Origin: Candidatus Chloroploca asiatica
GTDB taxonomy: Bacteria > Chloroflexota > Chloroflexia > Chloroflexales > Chloroflexaceae
Direction of reading: 5' to 3'
Assembly: GCF_002532075.1 (NCBI RefSeq)
Contig: NZ_LYXE01000134.1
Location: 1-34,715 of the forward strand
DNA length: 34,715 bases
The notes under the pieces are model-generated. The model saw only the letters and a list, made by a program, of their open reading frames with translations, was not told the DNA's origin and did no database searches. Shown piece after piece: positions 15,691 through 25,089 of the stretch. Each line of letters begins with the position of its first letter. The first letter of the stretch is position 1. A program made the translations under genes and the position numbers.

Positions 15691-17145
15691 TTACCCCGCT
15701 GGCCGTCCATTGCGGCAGAGGATCACTGTGGTGCGGGTGTCGGTGTGATAGTCGTAGAACTGTTCGTCTAGCTTGAGCACGATCTGGTAGCCTGGGGTGA
15801 GTACCTGGAGGTAGTTTTGGCCTGGTTCAGGACAGCCCAGTGAGCCGTCCGGCCAGACGACTTCGTCGGCAGCGTGCAGGCTGATTGCTGCAAACGAGGC
15901 GCCGGTACGCTTGATGAGATCGGCTTGCGCAAGGGCAATTGCTCGGTCGATGCCACGCGCAAGACCGTCAATGATCACTGGTTGGCGAGCGAGGATTGTT
16001 TCGCTGCCATCAAGCGGCGAGACGGCAAAGACCTCGATGACACCAGGAGTTTCGGTTTCGGGTGGCGTGAATACGAGGCTCGCCACAAAGGGGCCGGGAA
16101 TGTTGAGATCGGGACGCTGCACCGAGGTTCCAACCTGGGCGATGATCGCGCCGCTGGCCGTGCGGAGCCGGAGATCAATGCCCGCCTCAAAGGCTCGCCC
16201 TCGCTCAAAGCCTTGCACAAGTACCGGACTGCTGATGCGCGTCGCCGCCGCAGGCACCGTAATCAACGCTTGCTGTCCCTCGGCAAAGGGTAGCTCGTAA
16301 CGCCAACGGTAGTAGTGCAAGCCGACGTTGCCCATTTCGACCTGAAATTGGGGCGGGTTGCTCGGGGTGTAGGTCAGCAACCGCCGCTCGAAGGGCTGCA
16401 CCATGACGTCACGCTCGACCCCGGCAATTGGGACACGCACCCAGAAGGCGTCAGCAAGAGGATAACCCGCGACATAGAGCCAGTCGAAACGCGGGCTCGC
16501 TTGCACAAAACGCCGCTGCTCGTACACGACTCCGCCTTCGTTGAGGTATGACCAGAAGGCCCGTGGAATGCCATACCCATTGACAACCGCACTGTCAATG
16601 CGTGCCGCCGCAAGGTTGGCGAACTCTGGGGCGGCACGCAAGCCAGCGGGCGTCAAACGCTGTGCGACGGTATCGCCAGGGCCAAGGCGCGGTTGCACCC
16701 GTACATAGGGCTGCAAATCGGCGTAGGTTGGAAAGGTCGCGTTAGGATCGCCCGCCACCGGGATGGTCGCTGGTGCCAACGCCACAAAAGCGCCATTGCC
16801 AACCTGCACCCGCCCATCAATCATGTCACGCACGAGTAACCCGCTCGTGACAAACCAGAGGCTAGCTGGATCACCAAGCGGATCATTGATCTCCATCCGC
16901 CCCTTGTCGAAGTATTGCACCGAGCGAAACTGCTCCGGCCCATCAATATACCACTCCCGCAGCCCTTGCGTGCGCGGAACTGGCCCCCAGAGCCACGAAT
17001 GGCTGCCACGTCCCTGCTGCACCGGGTAATCGTTGCGCTCCCAGATCGTCCTAAAAGCGGGAGGAACAGAGGTCTGGGCCGCAGCACTCAGCGGCAGAAG
17101 GATGGTCAATAGAAGCAAAAGACCGAAGGCATAGCGCATAGCCAT
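15691..17145 (-). CDS. Secreted protein with Gmad2 domain
   Basis: 484 residues with a clear signal peptide (hydrophobic FGLLLLLTILLPLSAAAQ). The first 290 residues form a domain I know only from secreted Chloroflexota proteins, with landmarks HSWLWGP, VQYFDKGRMEIN and TSGLLVRDM. From about 295 to 395 the pattern (ISSPVLVQGFERGRAFEA ... SPLDGSETI) fits the Gmad2 immunoglobulin-like fold. A C-terminal part (about 400-484) carries WPDGSLGCPEPGQNYLQV, seen in other secreted bacterial proteins. Function unknown; an extracellular or wall-associated role is likely. The start has GAGGTG upstream, inside the end of the Lgt-like gene, so it is the last gene of the tlpA operon. A weak stem (15662-15668 with 15688-15694) may end transcription here. 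Confidence 0.7.
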   Translation of the reverse strand: MAMRYAFGLLLLLTILLPLSAAAQTSVPPAFRTIWERNDYPVQQGRGSHSWLWGPVPRTQGLREWYIDGPEQFRSVQYFDKGRMEINDPLGDPASLWFVTSGLLVRDMIDGRVQVGNGAFVALAPATIPVAGDPNATFPTYADLQPYVRVQPRLGPGDTVAQRLTPAGLRAAPEFANLAAARIDSAVVNGYGIPRAFWSYLNEGGVVYEQRRFVQASPRFDWLYVAGYPLADAFWVRVPIAGVERDVMVQPFERRLLTYTPSNPPQFQVEMGNVGLHYYRWRYELPFAEGQQALITVPAAATRISSPVLVQGFERGRAFEAGIDLRLRTASGAIIAQVGTSVQRPDLNIPGPFVASLVFTPPETETPGVIEVFAVSPLDGSETILARQPVIIDGLARGIDRAIALAQADLIKRTGASFAAISLHAADEVVWPDGSLGCPEPGQNYLQVLTPGYQIVLKLDEQFYDYHTDTRTTVILCRNGRPAG

Positions 17146-17148
17146 GGT

Positions 17149-17895
17149 TCACCTCATATAATCGGGATGCAGTTGTATCTTCTTGCCCCACCACCGCATC
17201 GCGCCCAACATTAGGCCCAGGCCGACGATCTGCGCGATCCGTAGGCCAAAAACAGTGAGCAGTGAGTCGCCACGCAGTGACTCAAGCAATAGCATCGTCA
17301 GGCCCTGCAGCCAGAGGTAGACGGCAAAGAGTGCCCCCGGTGCTAGGGAACGTCGGGCAAGTAGCTGAAGTATGCCATAACTTATGAGCGCCGCAAGCAT
17401 CAGATAGATCTGTGTTGGATGGCGCATGGTGCCAAAAAGGGGAATGCCCCAGGGCAATGCCGTGGGCATACCAAAGGCTTCGCCACTCAGCAAGAGACCG
17501 AGGCTGGCAATCGCCTGTACCAGCGGCAAGGTCAGCGCCGCGACATCCGCGATGGGCGCAAGGTCGCACCGTCGCCAACGACACCAGAGCCACACTGCGG
17601 CCATGCCACCGATCAGCGCCCCCGCCCAGGCGAGATCGGCAACCCGTAGCGCGACAAAAAGCCCCGGATTGCGCCCATAGAGATCCCAGTTGAAGAGCCC
17701 ATACCAGAGCCGCCCGCCAAGCAGCGCCCCCGCCAGCAATGGCAGGGTGAGCCGTGAGACCTGATCGACCAGTTCCGCGCCGCCTCGCTGACGCGCAATG
17801 CGTTCGCTCAGGAACATCCCCACCATGATCCCGAGCAGCAGCAGCAGACCGCCACTGCTCAGGTTGAGCGGGCCAAGCGGAATGAGTGGGTACAT
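17149..17895 (-). CDS. Lgt-like membrane protein lacking key catalytic residues
   Basis: 248 residues, about seven hydrophobic helices. It is related to prolipoprotein diacylglyceryl transferase: GALLGGRLWYGLFN (near 57-69), SGEAFG (137-142), HPTQIY (159-164) and LLLESLRGDS are recognisable. In active Lgt the sequence SFHGG carries an essential His, and RxGN before the NGE box carries essential Arg and Asn. Here the matching positions are AWAGA (residue 91 Ala) and SLGL (131 Ser, 134 Leu). Ordinary lipoprotein lipidation is therefore unlikely from this copy, and a normal lgt should exist elsewhere. Its start overlaps the stop of the thioredoxin gene by one base (TAATG), so the two are coupled. 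An alternative is a membrane partner of that redox protein. Confidence 0.65.
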   Translation of the reverse strand: MYPLIPLGPLNLSSGGLLLLLGIMVGMFLSERIARQRGGAELVDQVSRLTLPLLAGALLGGRLWYGLFNWDLYGRNPGLFVALRVADLAWAGALIGGMAAVWLWCRWRRCDLAPIADVAALTLPLVQAIASLGLLLSGEAFGMPTALPWGIPLFGTMRHPTQIYLMLAALISYGILQLLARRSLAPGALFAVYLWLQGLTMLLLESLRGDSLLTVFGLRIAQIVGLGLMLGAMRWWGKKIQLHPDYMR

Positions 17896-18473
17896 TATGG
17901 CGCCTCGGCCAACAATTGTTCGACCGTACCGGCAATGACGCTGCGCGCCAGTGGGCCACGGTAGACGGCGCGAATCACCCCGGCTCGATCCACAAAAAAG
18001 CTTGATGGCATGACCCGTGCCTGATACGCATTGCTCACGGTGCCATCGAGATCAAGCAACGCAGGAAAGGTGAGGCCGCTCGCCTCCATATAGCCCGCAA
18101 CGGTTGCGGCATCCTCGCGCGAATTGACCGCCAGCACGGTGAAGCCCTGGTCACGGTACTGTTCGTACGACGCCTGAATCATCGGCATCTCGGCGCGACA
18201 CGGCGGGCACCAGGTCGCCCAGATGTTGATCAAGACCACCTGGCCGCGCAGGTCAGCGAGTTGCACCGGTTGCCCCGTGAGATCGAGCAGGGTAAAGTCA
18301 GGCGCAGGATGGCCTTCACGGGGTGCGGGTACCGTTGCAACGCTTGCTGCACCAGGCTCGGCCAACGCAACCGGCTGATCAGGGCGCACACGGGTCAGAA
18401 CGATCAACCCAAGACCCACCACCAGCGTGACAAGCATGAGCATATCCCACTGGCTACGACGAAGCATCACCAT
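17895..18473 (-). CDS. TlpA/ResA-type membrane-anchored thiol-disulfide oxidoreductase
   Basis: 192 residues from the ATG chosen at 18473 (an in-frame TTG lies 16 codons upstream). A single N-terminal anchor (MLMLVTLVVGLGLIVL) is followed by a linker and a thioredoxin fold. The active site is WATWCPPCRAEMP (near residue 95), and the cis-proline loop is RVMPSSFFVD. Such proteins face outward and reduce disulfides, for example of apocytochrome c or other exported proteins. The gene is first of three (with the Lgt-like and the secreted protein). The region ahead of it, up to 18597, is repeat DNA with AGAGGAG 14 bases before the ATG. Confidence 0.85.
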   Translation of the reverse strand: MVMLRRSQWDMLMLVTLVVGLGLIVLTRVRPDQPVALAEPGAASVATVPAPREGHPAPDFTLLDLTGQPVQLADLRGQVVLINIWATWCPPCRAEMPMIQASYEQYRDQGFTVLAVNSREDAATVAGYMEASGLTFPALLDLDGTVSNAYQARVMPSSFFVDRAGVIRAVYRGPLARSVIAGTVEQLLAEAP

Positions 18474-18523
18474 ATACTGTCTTACTGCTCCTCTAGGTTC
18501 TCTAGGATCAATAGCATTCAAGG

Positions 18524-18614
18524 AAGCTCACGCGAAGACATGAAGGATTCGTGCCTCTCCACGAAAACCTTTGCGCCTTTGCGTCAAAACAACCACCTTA
18601 TTTGCAAGGCATTG
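18524..18614 (-). repeat. Dispersed 'GACGCAAAGGCGCAAAG' repeat, copy B
   Basis: About 91 bases, nearly the same as copy A at 12512-12609 apart from a short deletion. Its right edge covers the last codons and stop of the HD-GYP gene. It occupies the gap before the thioredoxin gene. Confidence 0.75.
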
Positions 18615-19602
18615 CCTCGAGGACTTGAAAAAAGAGTTCGACCGCCCACGGATCAAAGTGTGTCCCGGCTTGCGCCCGCAAATAGGCCAGAACCTCGTGT
18701 TCGGGCCAACCCCGGCGATAAGGGCGATCAGAACGCAGGGCGTCCCAGACATCGACGACCGCAAAGAGTCGCGCCGCCAGCGGAATAGCATTACCCGCCA
18801 GGCCACGCGGGTAGCCCGTGCCGTCCCACTTTTCGTGGTGGCAATAGGGAATATCGAGGGCTGGTTGAAGGTAAGTGATCGGCGCCAGCATATCATAAGC
18901 ATACTGCGGATGCTGGTGCATAATGGCCCACTCTTCGTCAGTCAATGGCCCTGGTTTGAGCAGAATCGCATCCGGGATGCCAAGTTTGCCAATATCGTGC
19001 AGCAACGCTCCACGCCGAAGCGCGGTCAACTCAGGTTCAGTGGTGCCAGCAGCACGGGCCATACGTATGGTCATCTCGGTCACACGCAACGAGTGGCCCT
19101 CAGTCTCTTTATCGCGCAGATCGAGGGCATGCACCCAGCCTTCGATGGTTGCGTCATAACTCGCGATCAGGTCCTCGTGGGCATGCTGCAGAGCAGCGCG
19201 CTCTTCAAGTAGGCTCCGATAGCGATTGAGCCGGGTAATCGTTTTGACCCGTGCCCGCAACTCAGCCCGTTTGAAGGGTTTGCTAATGAAATCGTCAGCA
19301 CCAGCTTCAAGCCCACGGAGGCGCGACTCTGAGTCATCAAGCGCCGTGACCATCACGACGGGCACTTCGGCCAGATGTGGATCGGTGCGCAGGCGTCGGC
19401 ACACTTCAAATCCATCCATGCCTGGCATCATCACATCAAGCAAGATGACATCGGGCGTCAGGGCAGCAGCTTGCTGCAACGCTTCAGGCCCATCAGCCGC
19501 AAACGCCAGCGTATAGCCCTGCCCATAGAGCAGATCTTCCAGTGTCTCGCGGCCAATCGGGTTATCATCAACAATCAGGACAATGCTCGGTGCTGGCATC
19601 AT
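18598..19602 (-). CDS. HD-GYP response regulator (probable cyclic-di-GMP phosphodiesterase)
   Basis: 334 residues. A receiver domain comes first (IVLIVDD, phosphorylatable Asp in ILLDVMMPGMDGFEV, Lys in FISKPFKRAEL). A short coiled link follows, then an HD-GYP domain from about 150: HSLRVTEM, HDIGKLGIPDAIL, and the signature HHEKWDGTGYPRGL. All metal-binding His and Asp seem present, so cleavage of cyclic-di-GMP is likely, controlled by phosphorylation. The start is one of several close Met codons; 19602 was chosen for its distance to the receiver domain. The gene overlaps the end of the hybrid kinase gene by about 35 bases, so the kinase is its probable partner. The last codons lie in repeat copy B. 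Confidence 0.9.
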   Translation of the reverse strand: MMPAPSIVLIVDDNPIGRETLEDLLYGQGYTLAFAADGPEALQQAAALTPDVILLDVMMPGMDGFEVCRRLRTDPHLAEVPVVMVTALDDSESRLRGLEAGADDFISKPFKRAELRARVKTITRLNRYRSLLEERAALQHAHEDLIASYDATIEGWVHALDLRDKETEGHSLRVTEMTIRMARAAGTTEPELTALRRGALLHDIGKLGIPDAILLKPGPLTDEEWAIMHQHPQYAYDMLAPITYLQPALDIPYCHHEKWDGTGYPRGLAGNAIPLAARLFAVVDVWDALRSDRPYRRGWPEHEVLAYLRAQAGTHFDPWAVELFFQVLEAMPCK

Positions 19603-22600
19603 AGCCCCCATGCGGATGGTCGAGAAGGCTCTCAATTCTGTCAACCAGGCCACGCAGACTCACCGGTTTGGTGAGGTACTCACTTGCCCCTGCTTCCATA
19701 CAACGCTCACGATCACCAGGCATTGCAAGGGCCGTCAACGCAATAATCGGCGTCAGCGCAAACGTAGGATCAGCGCGCAACTGCCGGATCGCCTCAAGCC
19801 CATCGATTTCAGGCATCTGAATATCCATGAGCACGAGATCGGGTGGCGTCTCGGCGGCCAAGGCAAGGGCTTCACGCCCATTACGTGCCACCGAGAGCCG
19901 ATAGCCTTTGTCTTGGAGATAGTCACCAATCGCAACAATATTGACTTCGTTATCTTCGGCCATCAGGATGTGGGTTGCTGATGGGCGTCGTGCTGGTGCT
20001 GAAGCAATGACAACCGCTTCACGTGGTGCTTGGAGCGTATGCACCGCAACACCCAGCGCCCGACGCAGCGTCTCGCGCGAGATAGGCTTCACCAGGTATT
20101 CGGCGGCCCCGGCCGCCAAACCACTCACCCGATCATCAACCACCGAAACAATGATTACTGGTATCGCCTGCAAGATTGGATCAGCCTTCAGTTGGGCCAG
20201 GATCTCCCAGCCTGATTGGTCGGGCATCTGGAGATCGAGGAAGATGACATCAGGATGGAGGTGAGCAACCTGATCAACGGCCCCGATACCCCGACTATAG
20301 ACGACCGCATTGATCTTGAGTTCCTCCAGATACCGGGCGATCTGTTCACCGGCCGTCTCTGAGTCTTCAATCACCAATGCCGAACGGAGCAGTTCGGAAG
20401 CAGGCTCGGTTGCCAGATGGTGCAGCAAGCGTGATGAAACCCTGGGCAGCGGTGGATAAGGCAGCGCGACGGTAAAACAACTCCCCTTGCCGAGTTCACT
20501 CGTCACGCTCACACTGCCCCCGTGCAACTCAACCAGGCGACGCACCAGCGCAAGGCCAAGACCGGTTCCTTCATGCTGACGGCTCAGGCTCGAGTCGAGC
20601 TGGATAAAGGGCTTGAAGAGTTGGTTCGCACCTTCGGGCGCCATCCCAATACCGGTATCCTCAACGGCGAAACGGATCACTCCCTCGTCAGCCAGTGCCT
20701 CAACAAGCAGACTCACCCGGCCCCCTGACGAGGTGAATTTTACCGCATTGCTGAGGAGATTGACAAGGATCTGTTTGAGCCGCTTGGGGTCAGCTTCAAC
20801 CTGGGCTTGTGGTTCATTGATCTGCATCTGCAGCTGAATGTGCTTTTTATTGGCAAGTTCTTTGACAAAGACCATGCTTGCCTCACAGATATCGCTGACC
20901 ATCAGGATTTCAGGCTGCAGATCCATGCGTCCGGCTTCAACTTTCGAGAGATCGAGGATATCGTTGATCAAAGCCAGCAGATGACGCCCACTCGCTTCGA
21001 TATTGCGCAAGGATGCCTGCTGGCGTTCGTTGAGCGGACCACGCAATTGTTCCAGCAAGCCTTCGCTCAAGGCCAGGATTGCATTGAGCGGCGTCCGCAA
21101 CTCGTGGCTCATATTGGCCAGAAACTCATCTTTGGCGCGCACAGCACGGGCAAGTTCCAGGTTGATATGGCTAAGATCCGCCGTACGCTCATCAACCCGC
21201 CGGGCCAACAGATTGCGCTCGTTGATCAGCGCCTCTTCAGCACGCCGTCGCTCAAGCCAGAGAGCAAGGGCATGGGCAATACTATCGAGCATGTTTTGCT
21301 CTTCAGAGATCGGCTGCACGTCTTCAAGATACACGACCTGCAAGCTCCCGATCGCGCCCCTACCCACAAGAATGTCGGCACGAATGCGCGGCAACGCATC
21401 GTCAATGACTGCATCGCCCCTCGAACGATACCTGCATCCATCAAGCTCGATAATTGCCAAGGCGATCTCAGGATACTGCATCGCAGCCACAAGATAGCCA
21501 ATGACCTGACGACAAAGTTCATCAAGGGAGGGGTTCTGGTCAAGCAAGCGCTGCACCTGACGCAAACAGGTCAATTCTTTGAGGCGCTCTTGCAGATCGT
21601 GTTCCATCTGCTTGCGCTGCGTCATATCTTTACCCGTCGCGACAAAGTTGGTGATCACGCCATGCTCATCACGCACCGGGGTGATCGTCTTGGCTTCATA
21701 GATAAGCTGACCATCTTTGCGCCGATTGCGAAACTCGGCCTGAAAGGACTCGCCACTGAGAATCGTGGCCCAGAGATTGGTATAGAAGGCACTGCTCTCC
21801 AGGCCCGATTTGAGAATACGCGGTGTCTGCCCCACGACTTCAGCACAGGTAAACCCGAACTGGCGTTCGAAGGCCGGATTGACATACTGGATGATGCCAT
21901 TGATGTCGGTAATCAACACCATGTCATCCATCTGTTCCACCACCCGTGAGAGACGCACAATTTCGGCGGCTGACCGCCGTGCCTCCGTCACATCACGGAC
22001 GATCGCCACCGCCTCGCGCTCGCTCTGGTTGACGCTCAGCCGCGCTTCAAAGAAGTGAGGCGTATCGCCAAGCAGCAGTTGATATTCAAAGGTCTGCAAC
22101 GCGTCAGTGGCAAAAGCCGTCGTGATCGCTGCCTGCCATTGTTCACCAACCTCTGGAGGCAGCACCTCCCAGAATGTCTTGCTAAGGAAGGCTTCTGGCG
22201 GCACATACAGAAGTTCAGCCGTCCTGGTCGAATAATCAAGAATAATGCCTTCATCGTTCACCCGGAACATGATATCCGGAATCGCCGCAAGCAACACACG
22301 ACTACGCCGCTCACTGGTACGTATCTGCGCTTCCGCTTCGCGGCGTTGCTGCTCCTGGGCCATAAATTCCAGCGCAAAGGCAATGTCAATGGCCATTTCA
22401 TCAAAAAGCTTGAGTTCAGCTTCATCAAAGAAATCGGTCTCAGGCGCATACAGATTCAGCGAACCCTCTACCTTGCCCGCAACAATCAGGGGAAAGACCG
22501 CGAGCGCATCATACCCAAGGCGCAACGCATCCTCGCGCCAGGGGTCCATGCGTGGATCATTGGCGATATCATTGATCACGATATGCTCCCCATGTCGCAG

Positions 22601-24856
22601 AGCGGTCGCCGTAGGCCCACGCCCACGCGGGCTATCGTCAAGCGCGATGCGCAACTTGCCCAGATAATCGCCAATTTCGCCCGCCCAGGCAACCGGTTGC
22701 ACTTCACTTGTCTCCGGATCAAGCAAGCCAATCCAGGCCATGCGAAAGCCCCCCTGGGTAACCGCGATCTGGCAGGCGGTGGTAAAGAGGAGCTGCGGAT
22801 CACGCACGCGCACAATCGTCTCATTCACCTCACTCAGCACGATATAGGCACGATTGAGCTTCTGCAAACGGGCTTCGGCCTGCTTGCGCTCGGTGATATC
22901 CTGCACTGTGCCAATAATTCGTTGCGGTTTATCTTCGGACTGGCTCAAGGAGATAGCTGCTTCAAACCATTGCTCGCGCCCTAGCGAGGGGTTGAGCCGA
23001 TATTCGAGGTTTACGCGCTCTTGGCGCGCCAGCGCCTCGGCCTGCGCCGCAAGCAAGATCGCACGATCATCGGGATGAACCCAGGTGATAAACTCATCAA
23101 AGGAGGGGACCCCAGCCTTGGGATCCCGCCCAAACAGGCGAAACATCTCGTGTGACCAGAAGCCCGTGCCAGTCGCAAGATCAAGATCCCAACTCCCCAG
23201 ATGGGCCACCTCCTGGGCCATCTCAAGGCTCGCCTGACTCTGCGCCAGCAAGAGATCGGTGCGCTGGCGCGACCGTATATAAAGGAGGAAGAGCGTAGCG
23301 GTGAACAGCCCGATCCCAAGGGTAGGCCAGGCCATCCAACCGCGAATAGCAGCCACATACGCCGGGCCAGGCCGAACGACAAACTCCCACGTGCGGCCAT
23401 AGAGCTCGAGACGGTGGGTGGTCACATAGCGGGACGCCTCGAGTTGGGCTGGGCTCACCTCGTCAGCAGGTGCCAAGGTCTGGCTTCCCGAGAGCGACGG
23501 TTGAAAAGCCAGCAACGGCGGCGCTCCTTCCGTCACATCAAAAAGGTAGAATTCAAGATCATGAGGCGTCGTCGCACCAAGTGCCTGTACGACCACCTCT
23601 TCCATCTGGAGAATGAGAAAGACCATCCCTTCAAAAGCCGCCTGACGCTCGGCAAGGGTCTCTATGGGGGTATCAACAGCATAGAGCGGGCTAATGAGCA
23701 AGACATGCAACTCATCATCGGTCGTTGAAATCAGCTTGAGTTGCGGAGTCAGCATTGTCTCACCACGATCACGCGCACGCATAATCGTCGCAGCACGGAC
23801 TTGCTCGGATGCCATATCAAAGCCTAGGGCCGGACGATTGAGCTCAAAAGGCTCAAAAAAGGTCGCCGGAAGATAGAAAGGCCGCTCAGCGACAGGTATC
23901 GGTTGACCGGTGGCATCACGTTCATAAAGCATAGAGGAGGAAAAACCCTCTTCACGCAGCGCTTGCTCAAACGCGGCCCGCTCTTCTTGCGGCACTACGG
24001 GCGACCACGCCATCGTCTGAATACTCGGTGAACGCGCCAATAGAGGGGTGACAAAACGAAGAAACTCAGCGCGATCAACCTCATCTGAGGCGTCATAGAA
24101 GGAGCGCACCGCGAGCAACGAGTAGTCGTGGTCAGACATCGTTGTCTCAACCGCCCGTACCAACTCGACACTATCGGCTTCAAGACGGGCTTGCAACTGA
24201 CGCTCTTCATAGTTGAGCGCAAGCGTAAAAGCAAACAACGCCAACCCGACCATCAGACTTGCCAATGGGCCAACCAGTACTTCCAGGCTCACGCGGTTAT
24301 GCCTGATCCGGCTTGCAACAATGACTGCCGGAACAAGTATCAAGATGCCAACATAGGCACTTATCCACCAGCGTCCAAACAGGATTGGCACCTGCGCCCA
24401 TGGCAACACCCCGGCCACGGCCAGGGCCACTATGCTGGCAGCAGGGGCCACCGCAGCCGTTACCCCATTCAAGAAGAGGCCCCGTACCACCAGTTTCACC
24501 GTGCGCGGCGGCAATGGACTGGCAAACCGGCGCAGCAAAAAGGCCCCGAACAGGGCTTGCATTGTTGCACCAAGCGCGAAGACCAGGGCCAGGACCGGGG
24601 TCATCGCGCCGCCAAGGAGCGAAAGACTGGCGAGAAAACCTCCCGCCAGCACCCCCAGGCTCAACCAGTAGCCGCCGACAACAACGCCGGCCAGCGCCAC
24701 ACCTGCCGCCGGCCACACCGCAACGATCGGATCAAGCGGATCGAGAAAGAAGAGGGTAATACGAAAAACTGCCACATAGACCAGTGCCAGCAGTAAGATG
24801 TTCCCTATAAGCCGCAAACGGCGCGATGGCGAAACAAGCCTGGTTGGATTTTGCAT
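19568..24856 (-). CDS. Hybrid sensor histidine kinase (MASE1-CHASE-PAS-GAF-PAS-PAS-GAF-HisKA-HATPase-REC-REC)
   Basis: About 1762 residues. Order with rough positions: MASE1 membrane domain (15-230) and CHASE extracellular sensor (240-400), then a helix near 508. Next are PAS (545-660), GAF (670-835), PAS (850-960), PAS (965-1085), and a GAF-like region (1095-1200). HisKA is near 1240 (ANMSHELRTPLNA, the phosphorylated His). The ATPase has LVNLLSNAVKF and TGIGMAPEG and EGTGLGLAL. Two receivers follow (FLDLQMPDQSGWE near 1530; LMDIQMPEIDG near 1670), each with the Asp and a KP motif. The domain set suggests an outside ligand via CHASE plus internal redox or light cues via PAS and GAF; none is identified. 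The ATG at 24856 was chosen because the promoter predicts a start near 24912; an in-frame ATG at 24904 would leave almost no leader. Confidence 0.9.
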   Translation of the reverse strand: MQNPTRLVSPSRRLRLIGNILLLALVYVAVFRITLFFLDPLDPIVAVWPAAGVALAGVVVGGYWLSLGVLAGGFLASLSLLGGAMTPVLALVFALGATMQALFGAFLLRRFASPLPPRTVKLVVRGLFLNGVTAAVAPAASIVALAVAGVLPWAQVPILFGRWWISAYVGILILVPAVIVASRIRHNRVSLEVLVGPLASLMVGLALFAFTLALNYEERQLQARLEADSVELVRAVETTMSDHDYSLLAVRSFYDASDEVDRAEFLRFVTPLLARSPSIQTMAWSPVVPQEERAAFEQALREEGFSSSMLYERDATGQPIPVAERPFYLPATFFEPFELNRPALGFDMASEQVRAATIMRARDRGETMLTPQLKLISTTDDELHVLLISPLYAVDTPIETLAERQAAFEGMVFLILQMEEVVVQALGATTPHDLEFYLFDVTEGAPPLLAFQPSLSGSQTLAPADEVSPAQLEASRYVTTHRLELYGRTWEFVVRPGPAYVAAIRGWMAWPTLGIGLFTATLFLLYIRSRQRTDLLLAQSQASLEMAQEVAHLGSWDLDLATGTGFWSHEMFRLFGRDPKAGVPSFDEFITWVHPDDRAILLAAQAEALARQERVNLEYRLNPSLGREQWFEAAISLSQSEDKPQRIIGTVQDITERKQAEARLQKLNRAYIVLSEVNETIVRVRDPQLLFTTACQIAVTQGGFRMAWIGLLDPETSEVQPVAWAGEIGDYLGKLRIALDDSPRGRGPTATALRHGEHIVINDIANDPRMDPWREDALRLGYDALAVFPLIVAGKVEGSLNLYAPETDFFDEAELKLFDEMAIDIAFALEFMAQEQQRREAEAQIRTSERRSRVLLAAIPDIMFRVNDEGIILDYSTRTAELLYVPPEAFLSKTFWEVLPPEVGEQWQAAITTAFATDALQTFEYQLLLGDTPHFFEARLSVNQSEREAVAIVRDVTEARRSAAEIVRLSRVVEQMDDMVLITDINGIIQYVNPAFERQFGFTCAEVVGQTPRILKSGLESSAFYTNLWATILSGESFQAEFRNRRKDGQLIYEAKTITPVRDEHGVITNFVATGKDMTQRKQMEHDLQERLKELTCLRQVQRLLDQNPSLDELCRQVIGYLVAAMQYPEIALAIIELDGCRYRSRGDAVIDDALPRIRADILVGRGAIGSLQVVYLEDVQPISEEQNMLDSIAHALALWLERRRAEEALINERNLLARRVDERTADLSHINLELARAVRAKDEFLANMSHELRTPLNAILALSEGLLEQLRGPLNERQQASLRNIEASGRHLLALINDILDLSKVEAGRMDLQPEILMVSDICEASMVFVKELANKKHIQLQMQINEPQAQVEADPKRLKQILVNLLSNAVKFTSSGGRVSLLVEALADEGVIRFAVEDTGIGMAPEGANQLFKPFIQLDSSLSRQHEGTGLGLALVRRLVELHGGSVSVTSELGKGSCFTVALPYPPLPRVSSRLLHHLATEPASELLRSALVIEDSETAGEQIARYLEELKINAVVYSRGIGAVDQVAHLHPDVIFLDLQMPDQSGWEILAQLKADPILQAIPVIIVSVVDDRVSGLAAGAAEYLVKPISRETLRRALGVAVHTLQAPREAVVIASAPARRPSATHILMAEDNEVNIVAIGDYLQDKGYRLSVARNGREALALAAETPPDLVLMDIQMPEIDGLEAIRQLRADPTFALTPIIALTALAMPGDRERCMEAGASEYLTKPVSLRGLVDRIESLLDHPHGGYDASTEHCPDC

Positions 24857-24919
24857 AGACACTGGTCTCTCAAACGTGATTATGCAGTGTAAGAGGGCAG
24901 CCATGAGACCGGTAATCGT

Positions 24920-24948
24920 ATTGTATCACCCGATAGGGGGACTTTCAA
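24920..24948 (-). promoter_or_regulatory. Sigma-70-type promoter for the kinase/HD-GYP operon
   Basis: On the minus strand TTGAAA (24948-24943) and TACAAT (24925-24920) are separated by exactly 17 bases. The inverted repeat ATCACCCG (24925-24932) and CGGGTGAT (24963-24970) brackets the -35 box, a layout typical of a regulator site. Confidence 0.7.
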
Positions 24949-25089
24949 TGTCCGAACTATGCCGGGTGATCCAAGCCAGCGCTGCGGGCTTCGATACCCG
25001 CACAGGAACGCCTCCTGGGGGCTTCATTCTTATGGTACAATAAAGTATGCACAGGTTTTTTTCGGTTTTTGCAAAGCTTTCATCTGAGC

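Noticed and set aside
24983-25002. tRNA T-arm-like hairpin (TGCGGG, TTCGAT, CCCGCA)
   Set aside because: The loop is one base too long, and no acceptor, D or anticodon arm could be found at the right distances.
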